Origin: Lutjanus erythropterus
Lineage: Eukaryota > Chordata > Actinopteri > Lutjaniformes > Lutjanidae
Direction: 5' to 3'
NCBI GenBank assembly: GCA_020091685.1
Contig: CM034594.1
Location: 36,271,733 to 36,335,732, forward strand
Length of the DNA stretch: 64,000 nt
Positions 1 through 13,031 of this stretch are shown here, one piece after another. Position 1 is the stretch's first letter. The number at the start of each line of letters is the position of its first letter. The position numbers and the translations under genes are program-made. The notes under the pieces are model-generated. The model saw nothing but the letters and a program-made list of their open reading frames with translations, did no database searches and was not told where the DNA came from.

Positions 1-97
1 GGTGCGCCGCTGGCTGGCCGAGAAGACTGTGTGACTCCCCCCGCAGCTCCGGGACACGGTCAGGTGACTGTAGTCGGTCAGCTCAGAGACCCGCTCG
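1..97 (-). CDS. qrich2: QRICH2-like gene, exon 17 (residues 748-780), cut by window edge
   Basis: GATCAG|CGAG acceptor after a pyrimidine tract; the exon reads open to position 1. Encodes ERVSELTDYSHLTVSRSCGG then SHTVFSASQRRT, matching the family pattern DY-Y-TV-R-CGGSHT. The rest of the C-terminus lies left of the window. Confidence 0.9.
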
Positions 98-3000
98 CTG
101 ATCGGTGAGAGAGAAACACCGAGACATGAGGACAGAGGATCTGTGAGACTTAAACATCTAACAGAGTTAACTCCGCCTCTCCTCCCATCCTCTCCCCTGT
201 CCTGGCCCTGACTCACTGCAGGTTTCTCGGCTGGATCTGGCTCAGGTTGTTGCTCGCTGTGTCGCAGCTGCCGGCGTTGTTGCGGTGTTTTAGCTGCCTC
301 TGAGCGCTCTCTATCTGCCTGCACATCGCAGCGTGGCTCCTCTGAAGGTGCTCCCTCTTCCTCCTAACAGTGCTAGCTAGCACAAAGTTGTAGCTGCTGC
401 ACCCTGGTTGCAGGCTGAGATGGCAAGAGCAGCTTACAATGAGTCAGATATTCAGAAACTAATAAATGCTCTCAGTGTTTGAAGGCTGTGAGGGTAGACC
501 TATAGTACATAAACACCTCTATAGAAATTATGTTTGTGGCCTCATTTGTTTGGACTGGACATGAATTACCTGCTGGTGAAAAGAGGAAACTGCAGGTATC
601 TCACCTCCTGTAGTGCTGTCGAAACTGCTCCAGAGCGTAAACAGTAAAAGGCCTGATGGATTTGTGTGCTGGGAATGCAGGAGTGGAAGGCAGCCTCACT
701 GGATTCCTTTAGTTGCCCAAAGAGAGGACACAAACATACAAAAGTGGAGAGAGAAGCTAAATGATGTTTCAGGGCATAAAGTCCTTTTAATTTCAAATCT
801 GAATACCTTTTAAAAATGCAGGATACAGAGTGTGCAAATCTAATAATCTGGGAAATAAACAGTCCCTGTTATTAGTAGTGACTCACGGTGCGGGGGTGTA
901 CTTGACAATAGGTCGGTCGCAGGAGAGGCAGTGAAATCTGTCCACAAGTTGTCTGTAAATGAAAACAAAGAAAAGTCACTTGTCCTGCAGCTGATTTTGC
1001 ACTGCACCGTAATGCTCACCAGTAGCACCTGATGTATTTACCAGAGAAAACAAAAACATGAGCTTGACAGATTCATCTGGTTATCTGGATAAAATAGTGG
1101 ATAGAATAGTGGAAGTTTGGTAATGTAATCAGATATTTGCCACTCACTCTAAACTGTATCAATATTACCTACTCTGGAGGACACTCATTTCTCCAAGTAT
1201 ACCAGGTAATGTCGAACTTTACAAAGGACTGGCTATTAAGTCTAACAAATTGTTTGTATTGTTACAGCTTGTGATGCTCCACAGACTTCCTGTTTACATA
1301 GTTGACTGCTTCTGATTGGACAGATGTTTTCTAGCAAGTGATTTATACATCAGTTAAGTCTCTACTAGCTAAGACGTATTTTAAGTTTTATTAGTGCAAC
1401 CTCATTTGGTCTATCATTAGGTTGAAACTAGCTGGTAATTACAAAGAACCTAAAGGAAAAATATGTAACACTGACAGGTAACGCTTGAAATAGGTACTGC
1501 AGTCCAACTTACAAATACTGGAGTGAGTTGTTTCCTGTTGTTTTTCATGTGTGTTTCTTATGTTGTACCTTATGGTGCAAAACCAATTACTTTTTGGGGA
1601 CAAATTAAGTTGAAGTTTCTTTCTTTCTAAACCTGAAAAACAAAAGCCCACTGTTCTGAAAATCCACACTCTGAAACTGGAGTTCAAAGACTGCTCAATT
1701 TAACTGACATCGAATTCTTTTTAAGGATCATTGACGATTTCTTACAACTAATAAACGGAGACTTACTCATTCAGTGAAATTCTGTAGTAATTTTAGCTCC
1801 ATGTGAAGTGACTCAACATGAAATGACCAGTGTGCGGAATCACACAGGCCAAAACAAAAAAAAGACGTTCCACACCAGAACAGAAATTTCAAAGGAGAGC
1901 ATGCTGGCTGTAGCATTGTTGTGAGAGAAGCCGATATTTCAACTTAACATGTTTCGTTAACCTCTGATGATATATCATGGTCATTTTGTGATTTAGAACA
2001 GTAAATATATTACATATTTCTCCTTTAAGACTTAACCCACAAATAGTTATGGATTGATGAGCAGCTGCTGCAACACAATCTAGAAGTCTTCGAGTGATCC
2101 CATTTTCACTCCACAGGCTGAATTAATGAGTGTGATGTTGACACATACTTTCGTAAAGCAGCAGCGTCTTCGTGCTCTGGAGCTCCCTGAGCCTGCAGCT
2201 TCTCATGGATGCTCTTCCAGCGACCTTCCAGCTGCGTCTTCATGGAGTCTAACTCAATCCTGTCCAACTACAATGAGATCAGAAGTCAGATCAAACCCTC
2301 ACATCTTTCACTGGGATCTTAACAGTCTGAACTGTCTGTTTGAACACACATGAATAATGTTCATGAAACATTTACCTTACACTCCATCTCAGTGGAGAGT
2401 TTGTCGATGACTTTGTGCCAGTCCTGCTCCTGGCCCGTCACCTTGTTCAGCAGCTCGTGGAACATGGAGTTGAGCTTCTCTGTCACCGAGTCAAACTGCA
2501 GACGGCTCACTTTGCTCTCCAGAGCAGATTTATCTGCTTTCTGCGGGTGTGGAATGATGACAACAAGTTAAGGACAAGAAGACATGATCCAGGAGACGCC
2601 TTCAGGGTCTGCTTAGGTGAGCCAAAATGGGTTCAGCAAAAAAAAAAAAAGATGATGATTGGCCCGCAGGAATGAGTTAAAACCGTTAGACACAGACGTA
2701 GTTCAGCTGAAGTTAATCACCATTCTGTACATCTGTACAGACCTGTTTGACTCTTGTGGTTTCCACAGTATTCACCCTTTAGTAGGTTAAAAAGAACCCA
2801 CTCACTATTTCACTCTCAACCATCTGCTTGTCAGCCTTCTTCTCCTCCAGCTCCACCATCGTCTTGTACAGTTCCTGTGAAAACAAGAGTTCAGCTGTCA
2901 CGTACAGCAAAAATTAACAGGGGAGGAGAGCAGAAAAACATATTTCTAGTACTCAAAGTTCAGCTTTTTTTCAGATCTTCCTCTAGTCCTTTATTCTTGT

Positions 3001-6000
3001 AAAGCACCAGCTAATTTGACTTCTTGTTCAGGATTCAAAAAAGTCCACATTGCTTCATTTTAAAGGGTTAAAAGCCGATCAATAAATAACACAATAATTG
3101 GAGTTTGTTCATATTGTCAGTATCAATATCATTATTACAACAAACACATAATAATAGTAATATAATAATAAAAGTATGTGATGATGGATTATAATAAAGA
3201 TTTTATTATTATATAATTTATTATTTTCATATGAACAAATAATTAAAAGAAATACCACATCCACAGAGCTTTTAGAAAGTTGCGGAAGGAAAGTATATCT
3301 TTGCAAAAGAATAAAAAAAAAAAAAAGTGAATTAATCATTTTTAAAATGTTGACAGGTCCACAAAAGTTTGTGCGACATTTGGTTTTTATGCACCCACTT
3401 CAGCAACCTGGAAACCACTTGAGTGCAACAGAAGCAGACAGGTAATGTTATCAACAGCACCTTTAACAGGTATTTTTTATATTGTCAAGCCAATAAGATT
3501 GACATCTAGAACATTTTGAAAAGGTCCATCGTCTGGCAATGAGAGTCAAAACAGAACAATACACAGTTAAAAAAAATACAGAGATGAAGAGAAAAGAGCA
3601 ACATGACAACATGGTGACAGTTGTTGGTCTGTCTACCTCGATGTGGCTCTGTTTCTGTCTGTTGTCCTCGTGGAGACAACTGGTGCTTTCATGCAGTTTT
3701 TCAGACTCGGCTTGAAGCTGCAGGATCGCCTTCTGCACATCATTTATCAGCTCCTCATTCTGACACACACACACACCAGATATACACACTGTTATAGACA
3801 CACAGTCACCTTAAAATGCAAACGTATGTAATAGTCACAGCTTGCCATTAGTTTGCTGAAAGCGAATGAAGTGTTGCATCAGTAAATAAAAACCTGTCCA
3901 AATCTCCAGACATGATCACTTACCAGAACTTTATCCATCCATATCTAAATGTACACACCCTCCTGCCCCCCCACACAGTTATATATTACAAACACACATT
4001 TCTGTCCTATTTGTTGAGAAAAAATGGTGATTTTTGAGAAAGCTGCAGGCCTCACCACATTTCAAGGGAAATCAAGCTGTAAAACAGTTTAAAAGACACT
4101 TTTAAACTGATTAGTCAAACCAAAAATACATACACTACATTTCACTAAGTGTATTTGATTACACTACAAGACATCAAATTTCTATATCTGTAGAAATCTG
4201 TGTTGGTTGGTTTAAAACTGGGTTTATATGTGTTTGTGATGATTCTCAGTCGTCCAGGCTGCACCAGAGGTGGCAAAAATATACACACTCTGTACTTTAG
4301 TAGAAGTACAGATATTTGTGTAAAAAAAGTAAAAAGTAGTCTCTGAAAGACATTTCTACCAGCTGTTTCAGTGTAAAGCTAGCTGATCTTCACCTTTTCT
4401 CCACAGTTGTTTCCTTTCTTTGTCTGCTCAGTCTTATTACATCGTTTTTGTCTTCTTATGTCTTTTGTGTCCTATTTGTCTTATTACTTCTTTCCCATAA
4501 TTTAATATTATTTTCACTCCAAGTTATTTTTGTCTTGTTATGTTGTTTACACCATTTTTGTCCTGTTACATATTTTACATAAGTTTCGTCTTGTTAAATA
4601 ATTTTTGTCGTTTTCATCTGGCTTTCGTCTCATCTTTTACTTCATATTTGCCTTCTTGTTATCATTTTTGTCTTGTTATGTTGTTTCAGGCGTGATCCTA
4701 CAGAGTTTAAACACTGGCTGGGACTCCTCCAGTCAGAACTGATGAGTCTCCAGTCCCCATCAGGCTTTGGCCCACAATTTACTTGCTATATAACTATGCT
4801 TATAGTTCAGACTTGACATACTTGATATACTTGAAATATATTATATCTAAAAAAAACATCCAAAATCAATTTCCATCTTCCAAACATCTGCATCTTTTGA
4901 TTTTTTTTTTTTTTTAATTCTGACTTGTGGTTACAGTGCCACCATCTAGTGAAACTAACTCTACACACCTCTGTTAAAACTGCAAGCAGCTAAACTTTAA
5001 ACTTCATCTTGATGATCTACTGAATTCCTCATTGTTTATATACATATGAAGGCATTTTCCCACATGATTCAAACTATGTGAGAAAAAATATTTTGCAAAA
5101 AGTGCTTAGTTTAGATTTTAGAAAGCCGGATAGCAAACAACATATGAAATGCAATTTTTGCAAATCAGCCAAATTTAGAGGTGGTTTGAAAAGATTCCAA
5201 TCAAATAAACTGAGTGAATCAGCTCTGAATCAGCACACATCTACCTCTGGTTAACCAAAAAGTCTGACTGTAGTGATTCAGCTTGCCTCTGTGTTCAGTG
5301 GCCCTGCTCTGCCTTCATTCAGCTGTTGGAGAAGGTTGTTCACTGTGTCCTGCAGCTGCTCAGAGCGTTGGAACAGACGGCTGAGCTTCCTGCCAATGTT
5401 TACTGCGCTGCTGCTGAAAGCTGACCTCTCTTTACTCTGACTGAGGCCCTCACTATCGCTCTCATCCTGTTCAACATCGTCCTGGAAGCTGCTGGTCAGC
5501 TGAGACGTCAGGGACAATATCATGTCCTCCAATATGCTTCGCAGGTCGTCCAGCTGAGGTCAAAGGGCAAAGCACTGGGATTAGACTGAGGCTTTTGTTA
5601 AAAACTGGAAATTCTCTGGTCTGTTTTATACATAATAATATGGTAAAGCAGATGAATTATGACTCAAATTATTTCAGGTTTAGCAGGATTCTACACAGGG
5701 GGAGGCCTGTTCGATTATTGTCAGACCTGCTGCACCACTTGTGAAAGGAAAGTGATGGCAGCATCAATTTAGACCTGCAAATGAAGACAGGGATGCTGCT
5801 ATTTCCAGGCAATGTGTTCATTTTTGTTTTCCAAGATGCTGTTTGTCTGTGACGTTTTAAACTTTGCACTTTTACAGTTCACATACTGAAACAGAGCATG
5901 TATGGATGACAAACTCAAACAGACGAACAACTCAGCTTGTGGCTCTGAAACATCAAATGCAACATTTTATAAATTCATTTAAATTATATTATTTTTTCAT

Positions 6001-9000
6001 TTATTTCCTGAAAATTAAACCTAGTGCCAGCAGAAACACAAAACTTACACATCAAATCACTTGTAGTGCTTGGCAATACATTCAAATCATATCAATATCG
6101 TGATATGAGACTAGATATCATCTTCGATTTTGGATATCATTATATCATGTGTAAAGTGTTGTAATTTTCTGAACTTATCAGACTGTTCTAGCAGTAACAG
6201 AGCAAAATGATCATTTATTTGGTGTTGTGTTTGTGTTCACCTAATGAATCTAAGTCCAATACTCACCAAATGAACAATGAGCTACAACCTCTTACAAAGC
6301 TCCGACCATCAATTTAGCAACATGTCTACTGTCTGTAGCAGGGATACACATTGGATATTCAGTATGCTGCTATTTTCTAGCTCATTTTGGCCATTTGCCC
6401 ATTACTGATATATGCACATATTTTTTTCCACCTAACTACAGAGAACATCAAGTGTCTCAAGTGTTAACATATTATTATGCTTACTGTTGATCATAAGAAA
6501 ACTACTGCTGAAAGTTTTATCCATCTTTGTACTTCACAAATTTGTCGTAATGATCAGGTTGACGGCTCTTAAGGTGGCCAATTAAATGTGCAGTGTTGAA
6601 GGAATGTGATTTGGCTCCTCGCATGACTGATGCTGAGCAAGAATTGTAAACATTGCCTTTGTCTGTTTTAAACACTTAAAAAAAACTCCAAGTGCAGACA
6701 TAGCCACAGCCAATATATTTAATTTTAAAACCTTCATAGACACATATGACCTGTTCAGAGCAAACTTTCTAGCAACAAAATTTAAATGACACACAAACAG
6801 CAGTTATTAAAAAAACTTCAGGTCTAAACAGCTGCTGCTCTTACTTTCTGCGGTTCAGAACTACAGGCCTGACAGTGTCGCAGCTACGGTTCTGCAGCAG
6901 AAAAATAATAGCTGGGCTTTCACATAAATGACTGAGTGTGTCTTTGTTGACTGACCCTAACTGTCCCTTTGTAACATGTCTTCCTGTCTGACCTGATCTT
7001 GTAGGAGGGTGATCTTGTCAGCTCTCTCCTCATTTAAAGCCTGTTTAGATTTCAGCTGCTTCACGCCCTCCTCCAGCTTCTGCACAGACTTCCTGGACAT
7101 GACAAATATGACAGACAGTGCACAGACAACAGCATCTGAACTGATCTAATCACTTGCAAAGGGCTAAAGCAAAATATAACACATGTCGAAAACAGGTGTG
7201 GAGAAACCCTACATCCTGTCTTCCTTTGTTTATTGTCAATATAACAAAATAATAAATATATACTAAATAAATAAGCAAAAGAATAAATAAGTAAGTCAGA
7301 CTTCTTTGTCAACCATGAACAAGCACTACTGTGTTCTCCTAAACTCTGTCTTAATTCTGTCAAAGGATGGTAGGACAGAAAAGGTGTAGTGAGTTTTTAA
7401 CTTACTGTGTCTTGGATGTTATTGTAACAGCAGTTACTGTAGACGTACATGCTAGAGGTTGATTCCTCTCCCTGTGTGTTTCCATCTGTCTTTACCTGAG
7501 GTAGGATATTTGCTGTCTGAGCTCATGTGTGGCTTTGCTGTCTGTTTCTGCACTTCCTGAAGCTGCCTCTGAGCCGGTCTCTCTGTCTTGGCTCATGAAC
7601 ATCTCCTCCAAACTGTTCAGCTTTGTACAGAGACATTATATTATCAGAGGCACAAAAGACAGTATGTGATACTGAGGATTTTGTCTTGATGCGGATGTGT
7701 GGAATACTCTCTGGATTGTATTTTTCTGACTTTTGAAAAAGTGATTTGTTCTTCTCACCCACCTTTTCCCGGTCACTCATGAGGCCGTCTATTAAAGCCC
7801 TCTGCTGCTTCAGTTGATCCATCAGGTTATTTAATTCATTCTGTGGACCTAAATGTACAAAATGACAACAAGCCATTAGAACAAGTAATGGAAGTAACTT
7901 CTCTCAAAACAAGATTTCTTCTATTCAGGATTTATCTGCAAAAATCTGCAATATATAAGGTTGTTGACAATTGTTTAATGCTGGATAATTTCCAAGGGAT
8001 CAGGGACTTATGTAAAATGACAAACATGACGACAGCATCATTTCATTTAAAATATCAAAAAATCTGGTTTACACAAGTAATTGTGTGGATGAAATGCAAG
8101 ATCATGTCAAAAATCATGCATTTTTCATGGAGCATATTCAAAGTCAAGCATATTCATAACCTTGATAAACATAACTTAAGGCTTTGTGCAAACTCTGAAA
8201 GTTACATGTATTTTTTAGCATTAGGTTAATACTCTTACTTGCTTTCTTGCAGCTGCAGAGAAGATTGATACCACTCTCATTTCTGCATGGTAAATATGAA
8301 GCTACAGTGGGCAGCTTACCTTAGCTTAGCTTAGCACAAAGACTGGAAACAGGAGAAAACAGCTGGCCTAGCTCTGACCAAAGGTAACAAAATCTGCCTA
8401 CCAGGAACTCTAAAGATCACAGATTAACACATATGATGTTTATGTGTACAGAAGTTCAGTCAGGCAACTCACATGGAATTATTATGTAAATAAGTACAGC
8501 ATTAATGTTTTGCATCGAGATCCTGTTTACACCTGGTATTAACATGTGTTTTGCATGATGCAATCACAAGCAGCAGTTTGTGAACACACTGTCTGTTCAA
8601 CTGATTTCACCACTTAACTAGAAACCAGCAACTTAATAAATGTTGCGAAACGGCTACAGCAAATTCTTCATCACTTTAAATTCCTCTGTACTCTGTACAT
8701 GTGGCAAATAAAGTGATTCTGATTCTGATTAATGTGAGGTGTAAACAGGGCCCTAGGCTCTACAAGGAGGCGCTGAACTCAGCTCAGCACTTGTCACTTC
8801 AAACAAGTCTGATTGAGTGAGAGTCTGATTGAGTTAGTGAGTTTTCGTGGCCTTTAAGTCAGTCAACATAGGTAAGAGGGCATAATCAGGTCAGGTGATA
8901 TAAAGTTACCCTTGTCAGTGATGAGCTTTCTGAGATGTGACAGCTGTGACTGGTCCACCTTTTCATCCTCTAGCACCACAACACGAGCCTCCAGCTTGTC

Positions 9001-12000
9001 GAACGTTTTCCTCTGTTTACCGATGCTCCTCAGGGCCTCCACTGTCTCTGGATAGTGCTCTGAGCTGCTAGGACGAGTCTGCTGTGGTGGCCCTGGCAGG
9101 ACTGCAGGAGTGTCTGTGGCTGGCTGGGTGTCTGCCATCAAAATCTGTCCACAAATCGAGAAGAAGAACGAGTCCTTAGTGACCATTTCCCTGTTTAAAA
9201 TTTAAAGGACTCACACTGGTCTCATAAAAGTGAAATAACCTGTAGAACATAAGACAATGGCTGAATTTATGGTGACTGAAGAAAAGGACAAGACAAATTT
9301 TTCAGGACAGACAAAACCCACTGGACACCCTCTGAACCTTCAGCTGTATGGAACCAGCTTAGTGGACGAACAATCCCGGTGCTGAATGTCAAAGCAGCTG
9401 GCCTGTGCATACTGTGAAGAGTTACAGTCTTTCTAATTGAGTCAATCTGTATGTTGAATTTTATACAATCACTAGGGTCAACTTTAACCATCTGAGAAAA
9501 CTTTCTAATGTAGGGCTGTCCTGAATACTCTTTTGGGTGCTTTGAAGCTGCAGTGAAAACTAGGGAAAATAATTGGGGAAATAAAAGCCATCACTGTACT
9601 ACATTTGTGTAGGCGGAACAGAAAAGCTCCCTTATAAGGTTTTTCTGCTCCTCTTACTGTGCTGTGAACTTGTATCACAGAGGTTTTGAGATGAATTAAA
9701 TGCCATAGACCTCTAGTTCTTGCTTTTTATCAGTCTCTTCCCTCTTTTGGCACAGCTGACGTAACATCTCCTTCCTCTCTCCATAAAAAAACTGGATGCC
9801 TTCACCAACCTGTAAACTTGTAGTTTACATACATCCAGTATGTACTGACTCAAATGATGCATGTTGTGAAGTCTTAGGTGTGTTTTGGGCACATGAAGCA
9901 CCTCATGTTTTTGCAGGAGAGCAGAAAGAGCTTCAGCTCACAGCAGAAAAGCCACCGACGCCATTCAAGTTTTTTTTTTCATTATCCAAATGTATTATTA
10001 ATTGAGAAATGAGCCCGTTGTGGTGGTGACAAAGTTTACAAAAATAACAATAATGAAGGACAAAATATTGAAGGCTGTAGCTTGATACCTGAAGCTGTAT
10101 GATTTTACCATAGTTAGTTGGCTACCATGAAATTAGTGTGATACTTAAGATTTCAAGTTAGAAGCTATTAACTATTAACACACAGTTCATGGTTTGTGTT
10201 CAGCTAACATAAGTTCACTTTTAATGTCTCCTTGGGAAAGCTACCTGGGTTTCATGTGGACCTCTGTTTTATTTACTGTCTTCATGACACTCCTAAAAAC
10301 ATTTTGGATCTTACCTTCTGAGGGTTTTCTTTCTCAGTGAGCAGAGCTGACTGCATGACGTCCCAGGTCACACACTGACTCAGCTCCTCTGGGTCTGGAT
10401 ACTTCTGAAATGTGTCCTTCAGATATTTCTGCCACGGTGAGAACAGAGGAATTTAAACTTTGATCAGATTTGTTGAAAACAGGGCACTGTAACAACTTTT
10501 GAAACTTGTAAAAGAAAAAAAGAAGAGGTAATTATGAAACTATATGCAGCCATACACGCCTTAAAATGTATAAAGTAAGAACAGTGGGGAGTAAAGTTAA
10601 TTATGATTGATTAGGTCGTCTCTTGCAGCATGTAGAAAATTCTTCCTTTCACACGCTCACCACAGTTTCTTCTAAGGTATCCACACGGTTGCAGTACGTC
10701 TCCACAGCAGTGATCGTCTCTGCTTGGGCACCAACCATCTGGATACAGAGAGAGAGGAAATACCCTAATGCAAGAGAGCAACTTCCACTGGGGTTGGAAA
10801 ATTACAGTCTGAATATTACTGATCATTTATTCATCAACTCTGAATCTGGTGAAATATGAAGTCCCTACCAATGAAAGGAAGTGTGACTGTAAAGCTACTA
10901 AAAGGAGTTTTGAACTGGTTATGAAACAGTCACACCTACTGATGACTCTATCTGCGCTACATAAGCAAACAAGAGCATCAGCTAGGAGATCGGTTATTAC
11001 TGTTTAGTTATTTTTGTACTTGAAAAAACATTTAAACAATTAATCGATTGTCAGAATAGTTGCAATTTTCTGACAATTCATCTCAGCTCTAGTGGAAGCA
11101 CTCTTAAATCTCACAGTAGATTTCAATATTACTGTCTCCTTTTTCATCCACAAACTAATTTCTCAGAATAGAGATGTCAGAAATACTTTGACTGTTATTA
11201 TATCATAGTTGGTTACAGTACAATGGGGATAGAATTATATTTTTAGTAATCAACTCACCTTCTGTTGGTGGCAGAGCTCCTTTATCTCTTCCTTCAGATT
11301 GTCTTTTTGGCTGTGGAGCTCTTCGATGAGCTTCATGGCCTGCAACGACAACAGACAAAATATTTCATGGATCGTACAGTTTAAATGTAGAATATAAAAA
11401 GCTTCTCACTGCACAGATTTAGGGCTCAAATGACTCAGTCTGAGCTCCCTGGGGGATGAGAGGACACTGCATTAAGATCCCATTAAAAGACTTTGATGTT
11501 CTCCAATAGCTTGAATTAGAAGTCTCGGAAAATCCTGTGACCATCCATCTGACCTTTGACCCCGATGAACGCAGACAGAACTTTAACAGAAGCTGATAAA
11601 GAGGGTGAACTTGTGGGACTATCCAGATTTGTTGGCAGCTTCCTCTTCTTTAATATGAATATTTTATCATTTCTTTTCTCCTCTATGACAGTAAACTGAA
11701 TATCTATAGGATAGGTTTTGAGGACTAAACACTGGACTTTGGGAAACAGTGATGAACATTTTTTTGGCCATTTTCTGACATTTAATGGAAAAAACAACTA
11801 ATTGATTACTCAAGAAAATGTGCAAAAAATTATTTGATAATGGATTTACTTGTTAGTTGCAGCCCTATATGTGTGCGCGCATGTTTGTGTGACAAAGGAA
11901 ATTCCTGAGCCGCATGTGAGCTGGTGTTTAACTTGTGTCAAATACGCCCGGACATGAAATGATGCATAGCAACCCCACAGAGCTTCACAGCCTTCAGCAG

Positions 12001-13000
12001 CCGTCTGAATGACTAACAGCTGGTTAATAAGTGCACGCACACTACATGACACACATTGGGCTGTTACCAACTGGGACTATTTATTTTATTTAACATTTCT
12101 ACACAGTACACTACACTTTTATGTTAACTACTGCTTCAAGATGTTACCTGAATCACTAATTGGATTATATGATTATTATTATATTATTATTATATAACAT
12201 TATATCATATTATATTATATTTTCTCTCACATGGCTGTATTTTATTAAATTTTGTCATTATGGGCCTCCAAAATATGAAACTTATTTGTAGTCTCTTTAA
12301 AGTCTGCTAAATATTTTTTACTATTATTGAAGGCAGGGATCCAGGATTTTTCTCAGCCAATACCAACAATCGATAATTCCAACCTTCTCATGACTGCCAC
12401 TGATAACTAATAATTTCACATTTTTGCATTTTACAAAATAAACTCATATAACCTGCAGTTTATACATACCTGAGGGTAAGAAAGGCTCAGATCTAGTGAG
12501 GAAAGATGGATGTTTTAATATCTCATAGCTCTGACCAAAACAAATCTAACTGATGAGAGCATTTCAGACTCTTCAAATGTTCATTTAGTTTTCAAGTAAA
12601 GCTCATCAAAAACCTATTGTTTACTTTTTAAATATACTTAAGCTAGTATATATATTATTTTGCAGATTTAAAGCTTTGACATAAGCTGTCATATCCACTA
12701 TTATTATATTTGATATTTTTCAGCTAATACTGATATAGATCAATACTGAAAAATCGGACAATAGTTTATCAGTCCTGGTACTTATCATGCATCCCTAATT
12801 GAAGACTAAGAAAACCAGCAAATATTTACAGTTGAGAAGCTGGAGCCAGTAAATATTTATAATTCTTACTAAAAATGACTTAAATGATTAATCCATTGTA
12901 TTAATAACTGATGCCCATCTATGAATTGACTAAAGGATTAATAGACCACTAATTTCAGCTCTAAATAGTCACATATTGAGTGATGGTAATGGGGATTACC

Positions 13001-13031
<31 letters not shown>

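Larger units (their letters stand above)
7849..8909 (-). other. Intron 5 of the QRICH2-like gene, with repeat fragments
   Basis: Contains a copy of a fish dispersed repeat at 8250-8470 (marked by TTAGCTTAGCTTAGCAC) and a LINE-like tail near 8690-8725. The rest is unremarkable AT-rich DNA. Confidence 0.75.

Noticed and set aside
384..414. Alternative acceptor at 384 for exon 16
   Set aside because: It keeps the frame but drops a segment whose length matches the mammalian protein; the 414 acceptor has the stronger pyrimidine tract. It may be a minor form.
5278..5286. TGA at 5278-5280 as the true end of the QRICH2-like protein
   Set aside because: Eight further in-phase exons to the left encode the family's conserved core and C-terminus.
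7843..8229. 128-codon plus-strand frame in intron 5 of the QRICH2-like gene
   Set aside because: AT-rich, no family resemblance, overlaps exon 6 on the other strand at its start.
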